Below, piece after piece: positions 27,345 to 36,563 of a DNA stretch of 64,000 nucleotides. This DNA comes from Micromonospora purpureochromogenes (GTDB taxonomy: Bacteria; Actinomycetota; Actinomycetes; Mycobacteriales; Micromonosporaceae), in assembly GCF_900091515.1 (NCBI RefSeq), contig NZ_LT607410.1:2480001-2544000 (forward strand), given 5' to 3'. The translations under genes and the position numbers were made by a program. Under the pieces are notes generated by a model, which was given only the letters and a program-made list of their open reading frames with translations, did not search any database and was not told the origin of the DNA. Each line of letters opens with the position of its first letter. Position 1 is the first letter of the stretch.

Positions 27345-28139
27345 GTGATAGTCGCAAGTCTGCTGCTCATCCTCGTCGCGGTCGTACTGCTGGTGGTCGG
27401 TCTCGCTGACGGCTCCAGCACCCTGTTGATCAGTTCCATCGCGGCCAGCCTGTTGGCAGCCGTCGCGTTGGTCGCGGGCGCCCGCCAGGTGGCCGCCACC
27501 AAGGCGACGACGGACCGGCCCGGGCCGCGCGCGGGCCGGGGCTTCGCGGGTACGCCCCGCGGCACGACCCCGCCGGAGCCCTACGCCCCGGTGGAGTCGG
27601 AGATCCCCGTCCAGCACGTTCCCACGACGAGCGGCACCGGTGGCGACGGGTGGCGGCAACCGCCCGAGCCGCCGGTGACCGGCGACGCCGACCCGTGGGA
27701 GCCGCAGGCCGAGAGTCCGTGGGACTCCGACAGCGTGGCCGCGCGCCGCGCACCGGACGCGGACCCGGCGTGGCAGGCCACGTCGACCGCCGGGCGGTCC
27801 CGCGACGTCGACGACGCCGGCCCGTGGGACTCGGTGAGTCCGGCGCCGGGCCCCTGGCGCGACGGGGCGGCCGGCGGCTGGGCGGCGGAACAGGCCGAGG
27901 TCGACGACGAACCGGAGGCCCAGGACGTGTCCCCCGCCGACGCCGCGTGGGTGGCCCGGCTCGACACCGAGGTGCGGGTGGTCGACGGCCGCCCCCGCTA
28001 CCACCTGCGCTCCTGCCTCCATCTGCTGGGCCGGGACGACGAGCCGCTGCCGGTCGCCGAAGCGGTCTCGCTCGGCTTCACCCCCTGCGCGGACTGCGCG
28101 CCGAACACCACCCTGCTCGCCGACACCCGACCCGGCTGA
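27345..28139 (+). CDS. Hypothetical membrane protein with C-terminal Cys/His metal-site motif
   Basis: 264 residues, GTG start. Two hydrophobic segments at the N-terminus (IVASLLLILVAVVLLVVGLA and LLISSIAASLLAAVALVAG) anchor a long acidic, Pro/Asp/Trp-rich linker. The last 60 residues hold YHLRSCLHLLG and, 25 residues later, GFTPCADCAP, which resembles the Y-H-x3-C ... P-C-x-x-C-x-P zinc-binding module seen in Ada-like domains and in tails of some nucleases. The spacing suggests a His/Cys3 metal site; this is inference. Its location directly after divIVA suggests an envelope or polar role. Not assigned to a named family. Confidence 0.7.
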   Translation: MIVASLLLILVAVVLLVVGLADGSSTLLISSIAASLLAAVALVAGARQVAATKATTDRPGPRAGRGFAGTPRGTTPPEPYAPVESEIPVQHVPTTSGTGGDGWRQPPEPPVTGDADPWEPQAESPWDSDSVAARRAPDADPAWQATSTAGRSRDVDDAGPWDSVSPAPGPWRDGAAGGWAAEQAEVDDEPEAQDVSPADAAWVARLDTEVRVVDGRPRYHLRSCLHLLGRDDEPLPVAEAVSLGFTPCADCAPNTTLLADTRPG

Positions 28140-28148
28140 GTCGCGTCG

Positions 28149-28454
28149 ATGCCCACCGGGGACCCGCTCACCGTGGCGGTACGCGTCAAGCCCGGCGCCT
28201 CCCGCGCCCGCGTCGGCGGCCGCTTCGACGGCCCGCACGGCCCCGCGCTGGTGATCGCGGTGAACGCGCCGGCGGTGGACGGGCGGGCCACCGAGGCGGC
28301 CCGGAAGGCGCTGGCCGGCGCGCTCGGCGTACGACCGGCCGCGGTGTCGCTGCGCACCGGCGCGGCCAGCCGCGACAAGCTGTTCACCGTCGAGCGTCCC
28401 ACCCCCGGGTTGACCGACGTGCTCCGCCGGCTGCGCGACGGATCGGACGGGTGA
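28149..28454 (+). CDS. DUF167 (YggU) family protein
   Basis: 101-residue soluble protein with the family features: VRVKPGASRARVGG near the N-terminus, VAVNAPAVDGRATEAARKAL written here as AVNAPAVDGRATEAARKALA, and the basic loop RTGAASRDKLFTVE. DUF167 proteins have a small alpha/beta fold and no established reaction; they occur next to yggS/yggT genes in many bacteria, which fits this location. ATG start 9 bp after the preceding gene. Confidence 0.88.
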   Translation: MPTGDPLTVAVRVKPGASRARVGGRFDGPHGPALVIAVNAPAVDGRATEAARKALAGALGVRPAAVSLRTGAASRDKLFTVERPTPGLTDVLRRLRDGSDG

Positions 28455-28476
28455 GGGCGCTGCGGGTCGGTGGCCC

Positions 28477-29979
28477 GTGACGGCGGGGCTGGACCTCGCG
28501 CTGCTGCTCGGCGCCGCCGTCCTGCTGGTGGCGATCGGCGCGGTCCGCTTCTCGACCCGCCTCGGCGTACCGAGTCTGCTGGTCTACCTGGCGCTCGGGG
28601 TGGCGATCGGGGAGGCCGGCCTCGGCATCCGCTTCGACGACGCCGAGCTGACCCGGGTGCTGGGCTTCTGTGCGCTGATCGTGATCATCGCGGAGGGCGG
28701 GTTGACCGCCCGGTGGAGCACCCTGCGCCCGGTGCTCGGGTTGGCCGCCGCCCTGTCGACGGTCGGGGTGCTGGTCAGCATCCTGGTCGTCGGCCTGGTG
28801 GTGCACCTGCTGCTCGGCCTGGACTGGCGGCTCGCCCTGCTCTACGGCGCGGTGCTCTCCTCCACCGACGCGGCGGCGGTCTTCGCCACGCTGCGCCGGC
28901 TGCGCCTGCCGCCCCGGCTGGTGGCCACGCTGGAGGCCGAGTCCGGGATGAACGACGCCCCGGTGGTGATCCTGGTGGTGCTGCTCTCCCGCGGCGCCGA
29001 GGGCGGTCACCCGTGGTGGTACGAGGTGTTCCTGGTCGGCTACGAGCTGGGCATGGGGGCGGCGGTCGGGCTCGCCGCCGGGCTGACCGGCCGCTTCGCG
29101 CTGCGCCGCGCGGCGCTGCCCTCGTCCGGGCTCTACCCGATCGCCGCGGTCGGCTTCACCGTGCTGGCGTACGCGGCCGGGGCGGTGCTGCACGCCTCCG
29201 GCTTCCTCGCCGTGTACGTGGCCGGGGTGCTGCTCGGCAACGCCCGGCTGCCGCACCGGCAGGCCATCCTCGGCTTCGCCGACGGGCTGGCCTGGCTGGC
29301 CCAGATCGGGCTGTTCGTGCTGCTCGGGCTGCTGGCCACGCCCAGCCGGCTGGACGCGGCGGTGCTGCCGGCGGTGGTCGCCGGCCTGGCCCTGCTGCTG
29401 CTGGCCCGGCCGCTGTCGGTGCTGGTGGCCGCGCTGCCGTTCCGGGTCAACCTGCGCGAGCAGGCGTTCCTGTCCTGGGCCGGGCTGCGCGGGGCGGTGC
29501 CGATCGTGCTGGCCACCATCCCGCTCTCCGAGCGGGTGCCCGGGGCGGACCGGCTCTTCGACGCGGTCTTCGTCCTGGTGGTGATCTTCACGCTGTTGCA
29601 GGCGGGGACGCTGGCGCCGGCGGCCCGCCGGTTGCGGGTGACCGCGCCCGCCGAGCTGGCCGAGATCCGGGTGGAGACGGCGCCGTTGGAGCGGATGCGG
29701 GCGGACCTGCTCCAGTTGGAGGTGCCGCCGGGGTCCCGGCTGGCCGGGGTGCACGTCGACGAACTGCGGTTGCCGGTGGGTGCCTCGGTGACCCTGGTGC
29801 TGCGCGACGGGGCGGGTTTCGTGCCCGGCCCGGACACCCGGCTCAAGGCGGGCGACAGCCTGTTGATCGTGGCGACGGCCGGGGTGCGGGACGAGGTCGA
29901 GCGGCGGCTCCGGGCGGTCAGTCGGCGGGGTCGACTGGCCAGGTGGTTTGGCGAGTACGGCGAGGATCGGGATGGCTGA
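28477..29979 (+). CDS. K+/H+ (CPA1-type) antiporter with TrkA-C domain
   Basis: 500-residue cation/proton antiporter. About twelve hydrophobic helices; the ion-site region is VLSSTDAAAVFATLRRL with GMNDAPVVILVVLL, and later SFLAVYVAGVLLGN and LRGAVPIVLATIPL. The C-terminal 110 residues form a TrkA-C/RCK_C-like domain (SRLAGVHVDELRLPVGASV, GDSLLIVATA), which places it with the NhaP2/CvrA group that exports K+. GTG start at 28477, 22 bp after the DUF167 gene. The exact ion preference cannot be told. Confidence 0.9.
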   Translation: MTAGLDLALLLGAAVLLVAIGAVRFSTRLGVPSLLVYLALGVAIGEAGLGIRFDDAELTRVLGFCALIVIIAEGGLTARWSTLRPVLGLAAALSTVGVLVSILVVGLVVHLLLGLDWRLALLYGAVLSSTDAAAVFATLRRLRLPPRLVATLEAESGMNDAPVVILVVLLSRGAEGGHPWWYEVFLVGYELGMGAAVGLAAGLTGRFALRRAALPSSGLYPIAAVGFTVLAYAAGAVLHASGFLAVYVAGVLLGNARLPHRQAILGFADGLAWLAQIGLFVLLGLLATPSRLDAAVLPAVVAGLALLLLARPLSVLVAALPFRVNLREQAFLSWAGLRGAVPIVLATIPLSERVPGADRLFDAVFVLVVIFTLLQAGTLAPAARRLRVTAPAELAEIRVETAPLERMRADLLQLEVPPGSRLAGVHVDELRLPVGASVTLVLRDGAGFVPGPDTRLKAGDSLLIVATAGVRDEVERRLRAVSRRGRLARWFGEYGEDRDG

Positions 29980-30049
29980 TCTGCTAGCGTTCCCTTTGCC
30001 CCAATTAGGGCTTACTAGGGGCTGAATAGCGGCACGACGGTGCGCCACG

Positions 30050-30078
30050 TTGTCGGACGCCTGTACGTTCCGTATTCT
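30050..30078 (+). promoter_or_regulatory. Candidate promoter of the DksA/TraR-like gene
   Basis: TTGTCG (30050-30055) and TATTCT (30073-30078) are separated by exactly 17 bp in the 224-bp gap before the gene at 30204, and lie about 125 bp upstream of its ATG. The remainder of 29980-30203 holds no other clear signal. Confidence 0.5.
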
Positions 30079-30203
30079 TGCCAACCTCCGGAGTGCGCGG
30101 CCGACGTTGCCGTGCGCCCGTTTCGTTACGTGGGGGACGCCAGGCCGGTGACCCCTGTCCGGACACCGCCGACCGCCGCGTTACGCGGCTGAGGGAGCTG
30201 ACG

Positions 30204-30623
30204 ATGGCGAAGCCAGCCGACACCAGGACCGCCGGCCGCAAGGCTGCGGTGAAGGCCACCCGCAGCGCGGCGGAGACCGAGAAGATCCGGGCGGCCCTGG
30301 CGGCCCGACGGGACGAGCTGCGAGCCGAGTACGATCAGACGCTGAGCGAGATCACCGAGCTGCAGCGCGACCGGCTGACCGACTCGGCCGGGGACGACCA
30401 GGCCGACACCGGCACCAAGACGTTCGAGCGCGAGCAGGAGATCTCCCTCGCCAACAGCATCCGGGAACGGATCACGCAGGTCGAGCGGGCCCTGGAGCGC
30501 CTCGACGAGGGTGGCTACGGGTGGTGTGAGCGGTGCGGGAACCCGATCCCGGTCGAGCGGCTCGCCGCCTTCCCGTCGGCGACCCTCTGCGTGACCTGCA
30601 AGCAGCTGGAGGAGCGGCGCTGA
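30204..30623 (+). CDS. TraR/DksA-family zinc-finger protein
   Basis: 139-residue protein with an N-terminal coiled-coil hairpin (IRAALAARRDELRAEYDQTL ... ERITQVERALERLDEGGYG) and a C-terminal four-cysteine zinc finger (GWCERCGNPIPVERLAAFPS and TLCVTCKQLEERR). DksA-like proteins act in the RNA polymerase secondary channel; actinobacterial relatives (RbpA-independent, MSMEG DksA type) are less well studied. ATG at 30204 with ribosome site gagggag. Precedes lspA, a conserved actinobacterial arrangement. Confidence 0.9.
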   Translation: MAKPADTRTAGRKAAVKATRSAAETEKIRAALAARRDELRAEYDQTLSEITELQRDRLTDSAGDDQADTGTKTFEREQEISLANSIRERITQVERALERLDEGGYGWCERCGNPIPVERLAAFPSATLCVTCKQLEERR

Positions 30624-30690
30624 CGTCCGCTCCCCGGTGACAAACGCGAGACGGTGAACCGCTCACCGTCGGACAGTCGATGGGGAGTCG

Positions 30691-31317
30691 ATGACCACAG
30701 CACCGACCGCCGGATCCGGCACCGCTGAGCCGGGCGACGGTACGCCTCGCCGCAAGGCGGTCGTGGTCCTGGTCAGCATCGCCCTCGCGGCCCTGCTGGC
30801 CGACCTGTTCACCAAGCACCTCGCGCTGGTGACCCTCGACGACCGGGGTCCGGTACGCCTGCTCGGCGGCGCCGTCTACCTGACCCTGACCCGCAACAGT
30901 GGGGCGGCCTGGAGCATCGGCGCCGACCACACCTGGGTCTTCCCGCTGATCACCATCGGCGTGGTCGGCTGGATCGTCTGGATGGCGGTACGGCTGCGGT
31001 CCCTGCCCTGGGCGGTCTCCCTCGGCCTGGTGCTGGGCGGCGCGCTGGGCAACCTCACCGACCGGATCTTCCGCGCCCCCGGCCACTTCGTCGGGCACGT
31101 GGTGGATATGGTCAGCCCCTTCGACCCGTACGGGCAGGTCTGGCCGGTGTTCAACCTGGCGGACAGCGCGCTGGTCTCCGGGGTGCTCCTCGCCGTGCTG
31201 CTCGAACTGACCGGCCGCCAGCGCGACGGCAGCCGGGCCGGTGCGCCACGCGCCGCCGAGAACGCCGCCGCCGGCGACCGGGACGCCGCCGGCGCCCAGC
31301 CCCGGGAGCGGGCGTGA
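30691..31317 (+). CDS. lspA: Lipoprotein signal peptidase LspA
   Basis: Integral membrane aspartyl protease that removes signal peptides from prolipoproteins; 208 residues with four transmembrane helices. Conserved sequences are [36 protein letters not shown] (first catalytic Asp) and [14 protein letters not shown] (second catalytic Asp). The last 35 residues are a polar Ala/Arg tail. The stop overlaps the GTG of the pseudouridine synthase gene (GTGA), the usual lspA-rluD coupling. Confidence 0.96.
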   Translation: MTTAPTAGSGTAEPGDGTPRRKAVVVLVSIALAALLADLFTKHLALVTLDDRGPVRLLGGAVYLTLTRNSGAAWSIGADHTWVFPLITIGVVGWIVWMAVRLRSLPWAVSLGLVLGGALGNLTDRIFRAPGHFVGHVVDMVSPFDPYGQVWPVFNLADSALVSGVLLAVLLELTGRQRDGSRAGAPRAAENAAAGDRDAAGAQPRERA

Positions 31318-32261
31318 CCTCGGCCTTCGCCGCCGGTGGCGGTGACCAGCGTTCCCTGCCCGTCCCGGACGGGCTCGACGGCATGCGCCTGGACCAGGCG
31401 GTGTCCCGGCTCTTCGGGCTCTCCCGTACCGCCGCGGCGGCCCTGGTCGACGCCGGAGACGCGCTGGTCGACGGGACCGCGCGGCCCAACTCGCACAAGG
31501 TGAAGGCCGGTTCCTGGCTGGAGGTGACCCTGCCCGCCCCGGTCGCGCCGCCGACCGTGGTGCCGCAGGCGGTGCCGGGTCTGGACGTGGTCCACGCCGA
31601 CGACGACATCGTGGTGGTGGACAAGCCGGTCGGCGTGGCCGCCCACCCCAGCCCCGGCTGGACCGGGCCGACCGTGATCGGCGGCCTCGCCGCCATCGGG
31701 CACCGGATCTCGACCAGCGGCGCCGCCGAGCGGCAGGGCGTGGTGCACCGGCTCGACGTCGGCACCACCGGCATCATGGTGGTGGCCAAGAGCGAGCAGG
31801 CGTACACCGCGTTGAAGCGGGCGTTCAAGTACCGCGAGGTGGAGAAGCGCTACCACGCCGTGGTGCAGGGGCACCCCGATCCGCTGCGCGGCACCATCGA
31901 CGCCCCGATCGACCGGCACCCGCACCACGACTACCGCTGGGCGGTGGTCTCCGGCGGCAAGCCGAGCATCACCCACTACGACACCATCGAGGCGTTCCCG
32001 GCGGCGAGCCTGCTCGACGTGCGCCTGGAGACCGGCCGCACGCACCAGATCCGGGTGCACTTCTCGACGCTGCGGCACCCCTGCGTGGGCGACATCACCT
32101 ACGGCGCCGACCCCACCCTCTCGGCCCGGCTCGGGTTGGGCCGGCAGTGGCTGCACGCCCGGTCGCTGAGCTTCCTGCACCCGCGTACCGGCGACGAGGT
32201 GACCTTCGTCAGCGAGTACCCGGACGACCTGGCCCGGGCGCTGGCGATCCTGCGCGACTGA
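31314..32261 (+). CDS. RluD-type 23S rRNA pseudouridine synthase
   Basis: RluA-family pseudouridine synthase, 315 residues. An S4 RNA-binding domain occupies residues 20-80 ([21 protein letters not shown]). The catalytic motif HRLDVGTTG contains Asp148. [13 protein letters not shown] and the C-terminal [13 protein letters not shown] are also family-typical. By similarity it modifies helix 69 of 23S rRNA, but specificity within the RluA family cannot be assigned from motifs alone. GTG start coupled to lspA. Confidence 0.93.
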   Translation: MTSAFAAGGGDQRSLPVPDGLDGMRLDQAVSRLFGLSRTAAAALVDAGDALVDGTARPNSHKVKAGSWLEVTLPAPVAPPTVVPQAVPGLDVVHADDDIVVVDKPVGVAAHPSPGWTGPTVIGGLAAIGHRISTSGAAERQGVVHRLDVGTTGIMVVAKSEQAYTALKRAFKYREVEKRYHAVVQGHPDPLRGTIDAPIDRHPHHDYRWAVVSGGKPSITHYDTIEAFPAASLLDVRLETGRTHQIRVHFSTLRHPCVGDITYGADPTLSARLGLGRQWLHARSLSFLHPRTGDEVTFVSEYPDDLARALAILRD

Positions 32262-32320
32262 CCGCACCGGTCGAGCCGACCGAACCGCACCCGATCCGAG
32301 CCGACAGGGGGCCCGCGCCG

Positions 32321-33241
32321 GTGAGCGCCGCCGTACCGCCACCGGCCGACCGGCCGACACCGCCGGTGGGCCGGCCCGGCCGTGCCCGGCCGCGCTGGCT
32401 GACCTCGGCCGCGCTCGCCGCGGTGGGGGCGGTGCTGCTCACCGCCGGCTGGGCGGGGCGCCGGGAGGAGCCGGTCGGCGACCGCACGGTCGGCGAGGTC
32501 ACCCGGGTCGGGGTGCGGCCGGGCGACCGGATTCCCGAGTACGTGCGCGCCGCCGCGGCCGAGCTGGCCGCGTTGCCGCCGGCCGATTCGCCGTCCGGGA
32601 CGTACGCGCTGGTCTCGTTCACCGGGTACCTGGCCCCGGGGGAGTTGCCCGGGGTGCTCGCCGACGCGCCGGCCTCCGAGGTGGTGACGCGGGTGCCGCT
32701 GCCCGGTCGGCAGACCGAGGTGGTCCGCCTGGCGGCGCAGCTGCTGCCGCAGGACGTCGTCGCCGGGATGGCGGGGGTGGCCGAGCGCAAGGACCGGGAG
32801 GCCGCCGACCAGCGCGCCCGCGCCGCCGGCACCGCCGAGGGCGAGCTGCGCCGGGTGTACGCCACCGGCGCGGAGGTCGCCGCGCGGGAGGCGCGGGCGT
32901 ACCGGGCGGGGTGCGCGTGCGTCTACGCGGCGGTGGTACGCGCCGACCCGGTCGTACTGCGGAGGCTGGCCGGCCGTCCCGGGGTGCGGGCGGTGGACCC
33001 GGCCCCGGAGGTGCGCCGGCTGGACCGGGCGGTGGTCCTGCCGCCGCTGCCCGAACAGCGGGACGTGGTGCGACCGCCGGCCGACACCGCGCTGGAGCCC
33101 GCGTCGGTGGGCGTTTCGTCGGAACAGGCACGGGACGTGATCGATCCCTCACCCGGCGGATCGGCCGGCTCGCGGGCACCCACACCCCCTCCGACCTCGC
33201 CGGACACCGGCGGCGGGGGTGCACCGGCGCCGGGCGGGTGA
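32321..33241 (+). CDS. Hypothetical secreted or membrane-anchored protein
   Basis: 306 residues from the GTG at 32321 (an open frame extends further upstream into rluD but without support). A basic N-terminus and one hydrophobic segment (WLTSAALAAVGAVLLTAGWA, residues 27-46) anchor a mostly extracytoplasmic part. This has no recognised domain, a Cys pair (YRAGCACVYAAVV) and a terminal Pro/Thr/Gly-rich tail ending in GGGGAPAPGG. Codon usage matches neighbouring genes. Unknown function; position between rluD and the ParA-like gene may be conserved in relatives. Confidence 0.65.
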   Translation: MSAAVPPPADRPTPPVGRPGRARPRWLTSAALAAVGAVLLTAGWAGRREEPVGDRTVGEVTRVGVRPGDRIPEYVRAAAAELAALPPADSPSGTYALVSFTGYLAPGELPGVLADAPASEVVTRVPLPGRQTEVVRLAAQLLPQDVVAGMAGVAERKDREAADQRARAAGTAEGELRRVYATGAEVAAREARAYRAGCACVYAAVVRADPVVLRRLAGRPGVRAVDPAPEVRRLDRAVVLPPLPEQRDVVRPPADTALEPASVGVSSEQARDVIDPSPGGSAGSRAPTPPPTSPDTGGGGAPAPGG

Positions 33242-33338
33242 GGATTGCCCATGGGGGATGTGCGGGGACAGGTGTGGTCCGAATAGGGTTTCGTTCGTAG
33301 CCTGTCAGGCGGAGATCGATGGGCGGGGAGGGCGAGCC

Positions 33339-34868
33339 TTGGACGGCACCGAGACCGGCTGGGGTCGGTCGGCCGAACCGGCACCGCGATGGCGGGCCTT
33401 GCTCGACCGTGCCCGGCTCGGCGGTCGCGGCGGCGAGCCGGCGGAGGCCGACCACCGCCCCGAGGAGCCGCCACCGGCGCGCGAGTCGCTGCCGCGGCGC
33501 GGCCCGGGCACCGGCTGGTCCGGCCGGGCCTCTGCCGCCGTGCCGCCCGTCGAGCCCCGGTACGGCGCCGACCCGGGCTACCGGGCCGAGGCGACCTACC
33601 GGGTCGACCCGGCGTACCGGGTGGAGCCGTCGTACCAGCCCGAGCCGTCGTACCAGCCCGAGCCCTCGTACCAGCCCGAGCCGTCGTACCAGCCGGAGCC
33701 GGCCTACCGGAGTGAGCCGGGGTACCCGCCGGAGCCCTCGTACCGGGCCGAGCCCGGTCCCCCGCCCGAGCCGACGGCGGAGTCCCGCTACGCGTTGCTG
33801 GACAACGGCTACCGGCACGACCCGCCGCCGGTCGAGTCGCGGTACGCCCCGCTGCTCGACGACGGCTACCGACCCGGCTACGCCCCGGCCGAGCCGGCGT
33901 ACCCGCCGCAGCCGTCGTACCGGCCCGAGCCGACCTATCCGCCGGAGCCGGCCGTGCCCGCCGAGCCGGCGTACCCGCCGGCGGTGACCGCCGACCGGGG
34001 CTATGCGCCGGCGCGGATCGAACCGGCCCGGATCGAGTGGCGCCCGCAGGCCCCGCAGGACGAGCAGGAGCGGGCCGCCGGCGTGCTGCGCCGCGACCTC
34101 GGCACGCCCCGGGTGCTCGCCTTCGCCAACCCCAAGGGCGGGGTGCACAAGACCACCGCCACCGTGCTCGCCGCGGCCACCGTCGGCAGCGTCCGCGGGC
34201 GGGGCGTGCTGGCCTGGGACGACAACGAGCTGCGCGGCACGCTCGGGCTGCGCGCCGGCAGCGCCCGGCACGCCCGGACGATCCGGCACCTGATCAGCGA
34301 CCTGGCGCACATCGAGATCCGCGAGGGCGCCGAGCTGCTGGAGTCCCTCGACGACTACCTGCGGCACGCCTCCGACGGCTCGTACGACGTGCTGGCCGGC
34401 GAGGAGAGCCCCCGGTTCGCCCAGCGGCTGGACCAGTTCACCGTCAAGCGGGTGCTGGAGCTGCTGCGCCGCACCCACGACGTGGTCTGCGTGGACACCG
34501 GCAACAACGTGGAGAGCGCCAACTGGCGCACCGTCATGCACGCCGCCGACCAGTTGGTGGTGACCACCGTGCCGCGCGAGGACGCCGCGTTCAGCGCGGA
34601 CTGGATGCTGGACCTGCTGCACGAGGAGGGGATGGGGGAGCTGGCCGACAACGCGGTCACCCTGATCTCGTGCCCGACGCCCGGCCGCTCCCAGCTGCAG
34701 GACGACCTGGAACGGCACTTCGCCACCCGTACCCGGGCCGTCGCCGTGGTGCCGTACGACCCGGCGCTGGAGACCGGCTCCTCGATCGAGTACCACCAGC
34801 TCCAGCCGGAGACCCGGCAGGCCTGGCTGCGCGCCGCCGCGGTGATGCTGGAGCCGTTCGCCCGCTAA
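33339..34868 (+). CDS. ParA/MinD-like ATPase with Pro/Tyr-rich repeat region
   Basis: 509 residues. TTG start at 33339, directly after a strong ribosome site (ggggaggg); other in-frame starts further upstream lack one. Residues 1-65 are Arg/Glu-rich and residues 66-235 form a disordered region of EPxY repeats, including four perfect EPSYQP units (96-119). The ATPase domain follows: the P-loop KGGVHKTT at 266-273 has His where deviant Walker A motifs have Gly; DVVCVDTGNNVESANW and LVVTTVPREDAAFSADWML fit the MinD/ParA fold. The layout (disordered proline-rich N-terminus plus MinD-like C-terminus) recalls mycobacterial EspI-type proteins. Role unknown. Confidence 0.8.
   Translation: MDGTETGWGRSAEPAPRWRALLDRARLGGRGGEPAEADHRPEEPPPARESLPRRGPGTGWSGRASAAVPPVEPRYGADPGYRAEATYRVDPAYRVEPSYQPEPSYQPEPSYQPEPSYQPEPAYRSEPGYPPEPSYRAEPGPPPEPTAESRYALLDNGYRHDPPPVESRYAPLLDDGYRPGYAPAEPAYPPQPSYRPEPTYPPEPAVPAEPAYPPAVTADRGYAPARIEPARIEWRPQAPQDEQERAAGVLRRDLGTPRVLAFANPKGGVHKTTATVLAAATVGSVRGRGVLAWDDNELRGTLGLRAGSARHARTIRHLISDLAHIEIREGAELLESLDDYLRHASDGSYDVLAGEESPRFAQRLDQFTVKRVLELLRRTHDVVCVDTGNNVESANWRTVMHAADQLVVTTVPREDAAFSADWMLDLLHEEGMGELADNAVTLISCPTPGRSQLQDDLERHFATRTRAVAVVPYDPALETGSSIEYHQLQPETRQAWLRAAAVMLEPFAR
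33624..33695 (+). repeat. 18-bp tandem repeat (x4) encoding EPSYQP
   Basis: Four in-frame copies of an 18-bp unit (gag ccg tcg tac cag ccc) with only third-base differences (ccg/ccc in the third unit, ccg at the end of the fourth). Degenerate copies extend on both sides. Confidence 0.85.
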
Positions 34869-34933
34869 GAGGCTGTCGGGGCTGTCCGACCACCGGCACC
34901 CCGCGTCGTCGCCCGGCCTGAGAGGATCACCGG

Positions 34934-35845
34934 GTGAGCCCGGACACCCCCGATCCGTACCGGTCCGTCGACCGTCCCGACGAGCCGGACCGTGCCGCCG
35001 CGCCCGCCGGCCCCGCCCCGCCGGCCCGCTCGGTCAATGACGGCTGGACGCCGCTCTCGGGTGCGCCCGAGGCCGGATCGCCGCCGGCCGAGTCGGGCCC
35101 GGTCGAGCCGGCCACGCCGGGCGGTGGCCGCTGGCCGCAGCCGGGCGGACCGGGACCGGCCGCGTCCTGGCCCCCGGCGTACGCCGGCTTCCCGGAGCAG
35201 CCGGCCGACCGGCCCCGCCGGCCCGTCGCGGTGACCCTCGCCACCGTGCTCGGGCTGACCGTCCTGGGCGTGCCGCTCGGGCTGCTCTGGGCCCTCGTGG
35301 CCCCGGACACCCCGGTCCTCAAGACCGCGGAGGGCGCCATCTACGCCCAGCCGCAGCCGGAGCAGCCGATCGCCGCCGACGGCTGGTTCAGCCTGCTCGG
35401 GCTCGGCTTCGGGCTGCTCGCCGCGGTCGGGCTCTGGGTCGTGCTGCGCCGCCGCCGGGGCCCCGCAGTGCTGGCCGGGGCGGCGCTCGGCGCGCTCGGC
35501 GCCGCGCTGGTCGCCTGGCAGGTCGGCCGCCGGGTCGGGCTCTCCGGTTACCAGCGGCTGCTGGCGAACGCCCCGGACGGCACCGCCTTCACCAAGCCGG
35601 CCGACCTGCGCGCCGGGGGGATCGAGTGGCTGTTCGGGTTCCTGCCGGTGCCCTTCGGGGACCTGCTGCTGCCGGCGTTCGCCGCGGCCGTGACGTACAC
35701 CCTGCTGGCCGGCTGGTCGCGCTGGCCGTCGCTGCGTCCGGAGCCGGAGCCCGGCGGCCTCAGTTGGGCGCCGGGGGCGATGCCAGCTCCGACAGCGGCA
35801 CCGGAACCGCCCGCACCTGGCGCAGCAGAGCCGCCTCGCGGTTGA
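34934..35845 (+). CDS. DUF2567-like actinobacterial membrane protein
   Basis: 303 residues, GTG start. The first 95 residues are Pro/Gly/Glu-rich and disordered. Four hydrophobic segments follow ([57 protein letters not shown] and the region around [17 protein letters not shown]) with a conserved external loop ([23 protein letters not shown]). This is typical of DUF2567 proteins found beside hisD in actinobacteria. The 3' end overlaps the convergent Lon-domain gene by 86 bp. Unknown function. Confidence 0.75.
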   Translation: MSPDTPDPYRSVDRPDEPDRAAAPAGPAPPARSVNDGWTPLSGAPEAGSPPAESGPVEPATPGGGRWPQPGGPGPAASWPPAYAGFPEQPADRPRRPVAVTLATVLGLTVLGVPLGLLWALVAPDTPVLKTAEGAIYAQPQPEQPIAADGWFSLLGLGFGLLAAVGLWVVLRRRRGPAVLAGAALGALGAALVAWQVGRRVGLSGYQRLLANAPDGTAFTKPADLRAGGIEWLFGFLPVPFGDLLLPAFAAAVTYTLLAGWSRWPSLRPEPEPGGLSWAPGAMPAPTAAPEPPAPGAAEPPRG

Positions 35846-36458
35846 GCAGCCGCAGCTCGGCGCGGAGCCGGGTGGCGGTGTCGTCGATGGCGAGCAGTCG
35901 CTGGCGGTCCGCCACGGTGAGCGCGGCCGTCGCGGCGACCAGGTGGGACAGCACGGTCGGGTCCTCCGGCAGCTGCTCGGAGATCTCCTCCGGGTCGGGC
36001 CGGATCAGCCCCAGGTACTGCCGGAAGACCGCGATCACCCGGGCCGCGAGCAGCTCGGCGATCTCGTCGCTGCCGGCCGGCTCGGGCAGCCACTCCACCT
36101 CGGCGGTCAGGTACGGCGCGGCGGAGCGGTCCACGTCGGCGATCCGGAACCGTCGCCGGCCCACCGTGACGATGTCGAAGCCACCGTCGTCGAGCTCGGT
36201 GACCTGCCGCAGCTCGGCGGTGCACCCCACCTCGTGCAGCGTCACGTCACCGCCGCCGGGGGTCGACCGGCCGGGCGCCGGGGCGACCTCCCAGCCGGCC
36301 TGGATCGCCACCACGCCGAACTCGCGGGGCGCCCCCTCGGGCAGCCCGACCAGGTGGCGCACCAGGGCGCGGTAGCGCTCCTCGAATATGTGCAGCGGCA
36401 GCACGAGTCCGGGAAAGAGCACCGTTGCGAGCGGGAACACCGGCAGCCGCGCAGTCAC
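35760..36458 (-). CDS. LON peptidase substrate-binding domain protein
   Basis: Stand-alone Lon N-terminal (LAN/PUA-like) domain, 232 residues, without the ATPase or protease. The start [27 protein letters not shown] is the family signature (split here across a GTG start at 36458), and [13 protein letters not shown] follows. The second half is a helical bundle ([14 protein letters not shown]). Widely found next to hisD in actinobacteria; no reaction is established. It reads opposite to its neighbours and its 3' end overlaps the DUF2567-like gene. Confidence 0.9.
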   Translation of the reverse strand: MTARLPVFPLATVLFPGLVLPLHIFEERYRALVRHLVGLPEGAPREFGVVAIQAGWEVAPAPGRSTPGGGDVTLHEVGCTAELRQVTELDDGGFDIVTVGRRRFRIADVDRSAAPYLTAEVEWLPEPAGSDEIAELLAARVIAVFRQYLGLIRPDPEEISEQLPEDPTVLSHLVAATAALTVADRQRLLAIDDTATRLRAELRLLNREAALLRQVRAVPVPLSELASPPAPN

Positions 36459-36563
36459 GGGTCGAGCCTATCCGGACCGGCCGCCCGCGGCGTGGCTCGG
36501 CTCACGCCTCCGCGGTACGGGCGGCGCGGAAAGATCCGGACGAGGCCGCCTAGACTCGCAAGG

